Assembly (NCBI GenBank): GCA_964352775.1
Contig: CAYGTK010000148.1
Coordinates: 1-10,667, forward strand
From: CAYGTK01 sp964352775
Lineage (GTDB): Bacteria; Bacteroidota; Bacteroidia; Chitinophagales; CAIOSU01
Reading direction: 5' to 3'
DNA: 10,667 nucleotides
Shown: positions 5,535 to 10,667 of the stretch, one piece after another
Layout: each line of letters opens with the position of its first letter
Position numbering within the stretch: position 1 is the stretch's first letter
Program-made: the position numbers and the translations under genes
Notes under the pieces: model-generated
Seen by the model: the letters and a program-made list of their open reading frames with translations, nothing else
Told to the model about the DNA's origin: nothing
The model's database searches: none

Positions 5535-6968
5535 ATGGCGCAGAACCTTACAGATAAACTAACCAAAGAAGAGTTGAGACTATTGCAAGTAGTTGGCCAA
5601 GTGGCCGATGAAAAGCAATGGGAGGCCTATGCTATAGGCGGTTTTGTACGCGATGCTATATTAGATCGCCCAACCAAAGATATTGATGTGGTATGTGTAG
5701 GTAGCGGTATTGAATTTGCCAAGGCTGTAGCACAAAAATTCCCTAACAAGCCAAATGTTTCTGTATTCAAGAATTTCGGCACAGCCATGTTCATGGCCGA
5801 TGGAATGGAGATGGAATTCGTAGGTGCACGAAAAGAATCGTACCAACGAAACTCTCGAAAGCCGATAGTAGAAGACGGAACTTTAGAAGATGACCAGAAC
5901 CGCCGCGACTTCACTATCAATGCCCTAGCCATAAACCTAAGGAAAGAAAATTGGGGTGAACTAATAGACCCATTTGATGGACTGACCGACTTGGACAACA
6001 AGATAATCCGTACCCCGCTCGATCCTGATATTACTTTTAGCGACGACCCACTTCGCATGATGCGAGCCATTCGTTTTGCTACGCAGTTGGGCTTTACTAT
6101 TGAAGAAAAGACCTTTGAGGCCATTAGCCGAAATGCTGAGCGCATCAACATCATCTCGCAAGAGCGCATTACCGATGAGCTTAACAAGATAATAGCATCT
6201 AAGCGCCCATCGCTTGGTTTCAAGTTGTTGTATAACACAGGTCTGCTTCATCACTTTTTTCCTGAAATGGTAGCGCTACAAGGTGTAGAAATACGCAACG
6301 GTAAGGGCCATAAAGACAACTTTTACCACACTCTTCAAGTTCTGGATAACACGGCAGATAAAAGCGATGACCTATGGTTGCGCTGGGCTGCTATAATGCA
6401 CGACATTGCCAAACCGCCTACCAAGCGTTTCCAAAAAGGACATGGGTGGACTTTTCATGGTCATGAGGTGCTGGGCAGTAAAATGGTGCCTACTATTTTT
6501 CGTCGCATGAAACTGCCGATGGGTGCAGAAATGAGGTTTGTTAAGAAAATGGTCTTCCTTCACCTTCGCCCTATTGGTTTGAATAAAGAAGATACTAGTG
6601 ATTCTGCTATCCGACGCTTACTATTTGAAGCGGGTGATGATATAGAGAAGTTGATGAAACTCTGCATGAGCGACATCACCACTAAGAACGCCGATAAGAT
6701 GGAACGCTACTTGAAAAATTTCGAGATAGTGAAGGATAAATTGGTGGAGCTAGAAGAGAAAGACCGTATCCGCAATATGCAGCCACCAGTAAGCGGAGAG
6801 GAGGTGATGGAGTACTTTGGTATTAAACCAAGTCGTGAAGTAGGCATCATTAAAAATGCTATAAAAGATGCTATTTTAGACGGCGACATACGGAACGACA
6901 GAGATGAAGCGTTCCAATTTATGCAACGCAAAGGCAAAGAGCTGGGCCTTCAACCAGCTAACAACTAA
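5535..6968 (+). CDS. CCA tRNA nucleotidyltransferase / poly(A) polymerase family protein with HD domain
   Basis: A 477-residue class II nucleotidyltransferase that most likely adds or repairs the 3' CCA end of tRNAs. The head domain shows AIGGFVRDAIL (33-43) and the catalytic pair DID (Asp49, Asp51). RRDFTINALA (123-132) and SDDPLRMMRAIRFATQLGF (169-187) follow, all diagnostic of the CCA-adding/poly(A) polymerase family. The C-terminal half carries an HD-type phosphohydrolase domain with His265 (FYHTLQ), the HD pair His289-Asp290 (IMHDIAKPP) and HGH (308-310). Fused HD domains in this family are linked to phosphatase or phosphodiesterase activity that trims damaged tRNA ends. Length is normal for the Bacteroidota form. 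Whether it acts as a full CCA enzyme or only as a poly(A) polymerase cannot be settled from motifs alone. The next gene starts 18 bases downstream. Confidence 0.92.
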   Translation: MAQNLTDKLTKEELRLLQVVGQVADEKQWEAYAIGGFVRDAILDRPTKDIDVVCVGSGIEFAKAVAQKFPNKPNVSVFKNFGTAMFMADGMEMEFVGARKESYQRNSRKPIVEDGTLEDDQNRRDFTINALAINLRKENWGELIDPFDGLTDLDNKIIRTPLDPDITFSDDPLRMMRAIRFATQLGFTIEEKTFEAISRNAERINIISQERITDELNKIIASKRPSLGFKLLYNTGLLHHFFPEMVALQGVEIRNGKGHKDNFYHTLQVLDNTADKSDDLWLRWAAIMHDIAKPPTKRFQKGHGWTFHGHEVLGSKMVPTIFRRMKLPMGAEMRFVKKMVFLHLRPIGLNKEDTSDSAIRRLLFEAGDDIEKLMKLCMSDITTKNADKMERYLKNFEIVKDKLVELEEKDRIRNMQPPVSGEEVMEYFGIKPSREVGIIKNAIKDAILDGDIRNDRDEAFQFMQRKGKELGLQPANN

Positions 6969-6986
6969 CCACCAAAAGCAATTGCT

Positions 6987-7469
6987 ATGTCTACCTACGT
7001 TTTTGAAGTATATGTTGATGAGATGGACGATGTGTATCGTTACATTCAGGTAAAAGGAGATGAGACCTTTATGGCCATCCATAAAATGATAGTGAGTAGT
7101 TTCGGTATCAAAGGCGAAAAGGCAGCAGTGTTTTTTGAGAGCAATCCCCGCTTTTTGAAAGTGAGAGAAATATTTCTTGACGAAGAACCCAGTATGGAGA
7201 ATGCCTTAGACGGTATGGAAACCAAGCTGAGTGCATCGTTGGACAACGACATCCGCCACTTTGTATACTATAATGAGAACCGTCCACGCTTAAATTTCTT
7301 GATACAAGTAGAAAGTCAAGCCAAAGAGGATGGTAAATACCCATCAGTTATTGAAGAATCTGGTCAAGTGAATGCCGCAGGTAAAGTAGAAGAGAGTTTC
7401 TTGGAGCAGCTGGATGTATATAGCGACGAAGAGGATCTGACTGGTTTTGGTGTGGAAGAGATGGACTAG
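6987..7469 (+). CDS. Divergent plasmid pRiA4b ORF-3-like (IS1096 TnpR passenger-like) protein
   Basis: A 160-residue soluble acidic protein that I assign to the pRiA4b ORF-3 family (PF07929) by pattern. The start YVFEVYVDEMDDVYRYIQV (4-22), followed by an AIHKMIVSSFGIKG helix-turn (30-43), resembles the family's 'VWRRIQVPGD...LHDVIQAAFGW'. RHFVYYNENRPRLNFLIQVE (90-109) resembles 'F.Y.YDFGDDWEHEI.VE', and GKYPSVIEESG (116-126) resembles the 'YPRCVAGRR' segment, but the aromatic/acid and Cys residues of those motifs are degraded. Despite the family name there is no transposase or other mobile DNA here, so it is a resident gene. It sits between two tRNA-maturation genes, 18 bases after the cca-like gene and 9 bases before miaA, which suggests co-expression. 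Its biochemical role is unknown. Confidence 0.65.
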   Translation: MSTYVFEVYVDEMDDVYRYIQVKGDETFMAIHKMIVSSFGIKGEKAAVFFESNPRFLKVREIFLDEEPSMENALDGMETKLSASLDNDIRHFVYYNENRPRLNFLIQVESQAKEDGKYPSVIEESGQVNAAGKVEESFLEQLDVYSDEEDLTGFGVEEMD

Positions 7470-7478
7470 TTTAGCGCA

Positions 7479-8399
7479 GTGAAGCGCATTCTTATAATTA
7501 TTAGTGGCCCTACTGCTATTGGAAAGACAGCCCTTAGTTTAGACCTTGCAGAGGAGCTGAACACTTCTATCATTTCAGCCGATTCACGTCAGTTTTTCAA
7601 AGAAATGCAAATAGGTACAGCTGCACCCACGGCTGATGAATTGGCCCGTGTGCCCCACCATTTCGTGCATTCACACAGTATTGCCGAAAGCTACAGCGCT
7701 GGACAATATGAGCGGGATGTAATGACTTTGCTAGGAGATCTTCATAAGGAACAACCAGCAGTTATTATGACTGGTGGTTCGGGCCTCTACATAAAAGCAG
7801 TTACAGATGGATTTGACGATCTGCCCGATGGCGATGAGAAGATCCGTAAAGAATTAAAAACTGCTTTTGAAGAAAAGGGGATAAGCTACCTGCAAGAAGA
7901 ACTACAACGATTAGACCCCGTATATTTTGATCAAGTAGATAAGAGCAACCATCACCGCTTACTTAGGGCTGTGGAGGCATGCATAGTATCAGGAAACCCG
8001 TTCAGTAGTTTCCGCCAAGGCAAACAAGCGAAACGCCCATTCGAGACTATAAAAATAGCGCTCAATATTGAACGGGAATTACTTTATGAGCGGATCAACA
8101 ATAGGGTAGATATCATGTTAGAGGAAGGTTTGGAAGAAGAAGCCCGATCAGTATATGCTTATAAAGAACACAATGCCTTGAGAACGGTAGGTTACCAAGA
8201 GTTCTTCGCTTATTTCGATGGTGAGTATGATCGTGATAGGGCTATTGAGTTGATAAAACAGAACAGCCGCCGATACGCTAAGCGACAATTAACGTGGTTA
8301 CGTCGAGATCTGGAATACGTGTGGTTTTCCCCTACCGATACCGAGGCGATAAAAGATTATATTCGGACAAAACTCGAAGGCCTTGTTCCGAATTTTTAG
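7479..8399 (+). CDS. miaA: tRNA dimethylallyltransferase
   Basis: MiaA transfers a dimethylallyl group from DMAPP to N6 of adenosine 37 in tRNAs that read codons starting with U. The 306-residue length is typical. The P-loop GPTAIGKT (10-17) is followed by ISADSRQFF (32-40, usually SADSRQvY), IGTAAPT (45-51), MTGGSGLYIKAV (97-108), HRLLRAVEACIVSG (159-172), ALRTVGYQEF (233-242) and KRQLTWLRRD (268-277), in the family order. The start is a GTG at 7479, which gives MKRILIIISGPTAIGKT; no in-frame ATG exists before the P-loop. It begins 9 bases after the ORF-3-like gene and its end overlaps the transporter start by 17 bases, so it appears to be part of a coupled operon. Confidence 0.96.
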   Translation: MKRILIIISGPTAIGKTALSLDLAEELNTSIISADSRQFFKEMQIGTAAPTADELARVPHHFVHSHSIAESYSAGQYERDVMTLLGDLHKEQPAVIMTGGSGLYIKAVTDGFDDLPDGDEKIRKELKTAFEEKGISYLQEELQRLDPVYFDQVDKSNHHRLLRAVEACIVSGNPFSSFRQGKQAKRPFETIKIALNIERELLYERINNRVDIMLEEGLEEEARSVYAYKEHNALRTVGYQEFFAYFDGEYDRDRAIELIKQNSRRYAKRQLTWLRRDLEYVWFSPTDTEAIKDYIRTKLEGLVPNF

Positions 8400-9624
8400 C
8401 GTTTACAAAAAGATAGAACCACACATTCTCAACCTCATCATCGCAGAATTCTTTCTGCAATTGATCAACTCTTCCTTTTTCCTACTGCTAAATTATTTCA
8501 TGGACGATAAGGGCTACGCTGATCACCAAATAGCGGAATTCGTTTCCTTTCGTTTCCTAGCGGTTATGTTCTTTGCCTTGCCTTTTGGGCTTTTCATAAA
8601 GGGGCAAAAGCTCAAGCCTTTCTTTTATGTGGCTTCCGTTGCTTTGCCTACTACATCCTTAATACTGCTCTACCTTATCGATCATCAAATGGATGCTTGG
8701 CTATATCCTATGTTCGTTATTTGGGGGGTATCTTTTTCTTGCTTACAGGTTACTGCGTTACCTTATATTCTATTAAATGCAGACCCTGAATATCATTCTG
8801 AAGCAATTTCAGTTTCTTTTCAAACGTGGGGTATTAGTATCTTTTCCATCGGTCTACTTAACTTTTTCCTGAAGTTCTACTTCCCAGAGTTATTTGATAT
8901 TAAGACCATTCTTTACACTCTTTCCATTATGGGCTTTGGGGCTATCTATTTTGTTAGCCGTATTAAGGTGGAGGAAAAGACATCTGAACCAGTAGCCGTC
9001 GAAAATACCTTCCGCGATTACGATTGGGGTGTGATAGCCAAAGTGCTTACCCCCACATTTATCATTGCAATAGGTGCAGGTTTTACAATACCGTTCATCA
9101 ATTTATTCTTCTTAACAGTGCATGGGGTAGAAGAGGATATTTTTTCGCTCATCAGTGCCTTAGCCTATATTTTAGTAGCTATTGGCATGCTTATAATACC
9201 AGGTATTAGAAAGCGATATGGCTACAAAGTATCTATCACCCTCATCCAATCTTTAGCAGTTGTAGCTTTGATACTGATGGCCACTACCGAGTATTATAGC
9301 GATTCTGCAATGGCCGTTTGGATAGCGATAGCATTCTTCATATTTCGTCAGCCGCTGATGAACATGGCTGGACCCATGGCTACTGAGTTAAGCATGTACT
9401 ACGTAGGTAAGCGAAACCAAGAAATAGTAAGTGCGCTAAATGCGTCCATTTGGTCGGGTAGTTGGTTCGTAAGCGCACAAATATTTAAGGTACTACGCGA
9501 GCAAGATCTCAGCTATATGAATATATTCCTAATAACCGCCGCCTTCTATGCTGCGGGTGTGGTGGCTTATTATTTATTGATAGAAAGCTATTACAAACGA
9601 AAAGCAGCAGGGCAATTGGGATGA
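8383..9624 (+). CDS. MFS transporter of unknown substrate
   Basis: A 413-residue, strongly hydrophobic protein with the layout of a 12-helix major facilitator transporter. There are hydrophobic spans near 16-38, 50-72, 81-100, 108-131, 146-166 and 174-192, a charged central loop at about 193-215, and spans near 220-246, 254-274, 284-301, 311-328, 348-369 and 379-401. Basic residues follow several helices (RKRYG 276-280, at the position of the MFS loop 8-9 motif). The start appears to be TTG at 8383, within miaA: an in-frame stop lies just upstream (8350-8352), and the first downstream ATG (8500) would delete most of the first helix. The substrate cannot be inferred. The 3' end overlaps the phosphoesterase gene by ATGA. 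Confidence 0.85.
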   Translation: MFRIFSVYKKIEPHILNLIIAEFFLQLINSSFFLLLNYFMDDKGYADHQIAEFVSFRFLAVMFFALPFGLFIKGQKLKPFFYVASVALPTTSLILLYLIDHQMDAWLYPMFVIWGVSFSCLQVTALPYILLNADPEYHSEAISVSFQTWGISIFSIGLLNFFLKFYFPELFDIKTILYTLSIMGFGAIYFVSRIKVEEKTSEPVAVENTFRDYDWGVIAKVLTPTFIIAIGAGFTIPFINLFFLTVHGVEEDIFSLISALAYILVAIGMLIIPGIRKRYGYKVSITLIQSLAVVALILMATTEYYSDSAMAVWIAIAFFIFRQPLMNMAGPMATELSMYYVGKRNQEIVSALNASIWSGSWFVSAQIFKVLREQDLSYMNIFLITAAFYAAGVVAYYLLIESYYKRKAAGQLG

Positions 9625-10130
9625 TAAAGATCGGGCTTATATCAGATACGCACGGGTACTTCGACGAATCGGTATTCAACTACTTTAAGGAGGTAGATGA
9701 GATATGGCATGCTGGAGATTTCGGCGACCTAGCTACATCTGACCGACTAGCAGAACACAAGCCATTAGTGGGAGTATATGGCAATATAGATGGTGCAAAG
9801 CTGCGAGTGATTCACCCAGAGTATCGTTTGATACGGCGAGAAGGGATGCGAATACTTCTCTTGCACATTGGTGGCTACCCTGGTCGTTATAGCCCGAGAG
9901 CAAGGCAGCTCATCACCGAATTAAAACCTGATGTGTTCGTTTGCGGGCACTCGCACATCCTCCGCGTAATGCGCGATGAGAAATATGGTCATTTGGTGAT
10001 GAACCCAGGCGCTGCAGGCCGCCACGGTTTTCATAAAGTAAAAACCATTTTACGATTCGGCATTGATAAGGGTAAAGTGGTCGATTTAGAAGCTATTGAG
10101 TTGGGTAAGCGCGGTGCTATTGAGGGGTAA
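9621..10130 (+). CDS. YfcE/MJ0936-type metallophosphoesterase
   Basis: A 169-residue calcineurin-like phosphoesterase of the YfcE/MJ0936 subgroup. All metal-ligand motifs are present: SDTHG (Asp9, His11), HAGDFGD (Asp33), GNID (Asn55), LLHIGGY (His82, where relatives usually have a TH/GH-type motif) and CGHSH (His110, His112), followed by NPGAAG (128-133). Family members hydrolyse phosphodiesters in vitro with a dinuclear metal centre, and physiological substrates are mostly unknown. The ATG at 9621 overlaps the transporter stop in an ATGA arrangement, so translation is probably coupled. The 3' end overlaps that of the convergent small gene by 14 bases. Confidence 0.92.
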   Translation: MIKIGLISDTHGYFDESVFNYFKEVDEIWHAGDFGDLATSDRLAEHKPLVGVYGNIDGAKLRVIHPEYRLIRREGMRILLLHIGGYPGRYSPRARQLITELKPDVFVCGHSHILRVMRDEKYGHLVMNPGAAGRHGFHKVKTILRFGIDKGKVVDLEAIELGKRGAIEG

Positions 10131-10497
10131 GTTTCTCGTTTGCCATCGTATGGAATTTTTGAATGTCAGTTTCTACCACGTCAACTATTTGATACCTTGA
10201 TACAGGTAGCTCTTCTTTATCTACATATTCCAAATATTCTTTTAGGCAGGCTCTTTCGATCATCACAACTCCAGGTTCACTATAGCGTCTATCACTTTGG
10301 TCTTGTTTAGGTCTAGAGATCCAGCATGTATCGCCAGAATCATTTATAGCATTTCCTCCAATAACCATCCCGCCATTCCCTAAGCCAAAAGCCATTCCAT
10401 TAAAGTAAATGGTTTTACCAGTACGAGATTTTTGCACCCTACCTATCCATGCCGGCCCGTCGTTGCCATAGTTTGGTGTCTTTATTTCTATATACAT
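10117..10497 (-). CDS. Small conserved hypothetical protein (MYIEIKTP family)
   Basis: A protein of 126 residues (131 from an alternative ATG at 10512). It begins with MYIEIKTPNYGNDGPAWIGR and contains KSRTGKTIYFNG and DTCWISRPKQDQSDRRY. I recognise this pattern from a family of small bacterial proteins that databases sometimes mislabel as 1-deoxy-D-xylulose-5-phosphate synthase; it has none of that enzyme's domains or length. The usual N-terminus of the family favours the ATG at 10497. There is no signal peptide or membrane segment; aromatic and glycine-rich beta-strand patterns suggest a small beta domain. It is a stand-alone gene convergent with, and slightly overlapping, the phosphoesterase gene. 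Function is unknown. Confidence 0.8.
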   Translation of the reverse strand: MYIEIKTPNYGNDGPAWIGRVQKSRTGKTIYFNGMAFGLGNGGMVIGGNAINDSGDTCWISRPKQDQSDRRYSEPGVVMIERACLKEYLEYVDKEELPVSRYQIVDVVETDIQKFHTMANEKLTPQ

Positions 10498-10512
10498 GAT
10501 ATTCGGATTCAT

Positions 10513-10667
10513 TAACTAAAAGTACAATTGCGGTTTTGCATTTGGAATGTTCATCAGAATTAATTGCCAATATGGCTGAATAAATCATTTATTTAGACAA
10601 AATGTCAGTTAAATTGACGTTTTTTCACCCGTTTCACTCGTTTTTGGCATTGGTACAGCATTTGAAC
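10513..10667. other. Non-coding end region upstream of the small conserved gene
   Basis: No gene is supported in this 155-base AT-rich stretch. A near-palindrome GTCAGTTAAATTGAC (10604-10618, one mismatched pair) could be a regulator site. A weak -7-like TACTTTTA (10524-10517, minus strand) lies before the small gene but has no -33 partner. No tRNA or terminator was seen. Confidence 0.5.

Noticed and set aside
5627..6238. An open frame of about 200 codons on the minus strand inside the tRNA nucleotidyltransferase gene
   Set aside because: It lies wholly antisense to a gene with clear family motifs, is rich in Ser/Arg as expected from a shadow frame, and has no recognisable domain.
6987..7469. 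An insertion sequence or plasmid remnant suggested by the ORF-3/IS1096 family name
   Set aside because: No transposase, terminal inverted repeats or target-site duplication are visible, and spacing to both neighbours is operon-like.
10517..10524. TACTTTTA on the minus strand as a promoter -7 box for the small conserved gene
   Set aside because: The final G of TAnnTTTG is missing and no TTG/TTTG lies 19-21 bases upstream.
1..10667. CRISPR arrays, defence islands, prophage genes, biosynthetic clusters or other undescribed multi-gene systems
   Set aside because: No direct nucleotide repeats with spacers and no marker genes were seen; most genes are housekeeping or single conserved hypotheticals.

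Overview
The window looks like an ordinary chromosomal stretch from a member of the Bacteroidota (Bacteroidetes). The clues are promoter elements of the Bacteroidota form (TTG/TTTG about 19-20 bases before TAnnTTTG), a low-to-moderate GC content, weak or absent Shine-Dalgarno sequences, a DUF4920 lipoprotein, a MORN-variant (YwqK-like) lipoprotein and a succinylase-type lysine/DAP pathway gene (dapD). Genus cannot be decided from the sequence. Nothing here is a mobile element, CRISPR array, prophage or defence island.

Left part (1-2884, all minus strand): a tRNA-Lys(UUU) gene cut by the window edge, with a good promoter upstream of it. Next comes a His-rich DUF4920 lipoprotein with its own promoter inside the end of the preceding gene. 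That preceding gene is a geranylgeranyl-reductase-family flavoprotein. Last is a secreted protein built from a 23-residue repeat followed by a peptidoglycan-binding domain. A clear rho-independent terminator lies between the secreted protein and the flavoprotein.

Middle (2885-4299): a divergent intergenic region with a 17-bp inverted repeat, a cytoplasmic thioredoxin-fold (peroxiredoxin-like) gene on the plus strand, and a convergent MORN-repeat lipoprotein gene on the minus strand whose stop codon lies 4 bases from that of the thioredoxin-fold gene.

Right part (4300-10130, all plus strand): dapD, an unrecognised 120-residue protein, a CCA-adding-type tRNA nucleotidyltransferase with an HD domain, a divergent pRiA4b ORF-3-like protein, miaA, an MFS transporter and a YfcE-type phosphoesterase. 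Spacing is short; the last three genes overlap or touch and use GTG, TTG and an ATGA overlap, which suggests translational coupling. Two tRNA-maturation enzymes (3' CCA end and A37 isopentenylation) flank the ORF-3-like protein. A small minus-strand gene of a conserved family (10117-10497) overlaps the end of the phosphoesterase gene, and the last 155 bases are non-coding.

I see no convincing undescribed multi-gene system. The items most worth a second look are the 23-residue-repeat/peptidoglycan-binding protein, the ORF-3-like protein between cca and miaA, the orphan 120-residue protein, and the terminator placed 14 bases before the flavoprotein start codon.
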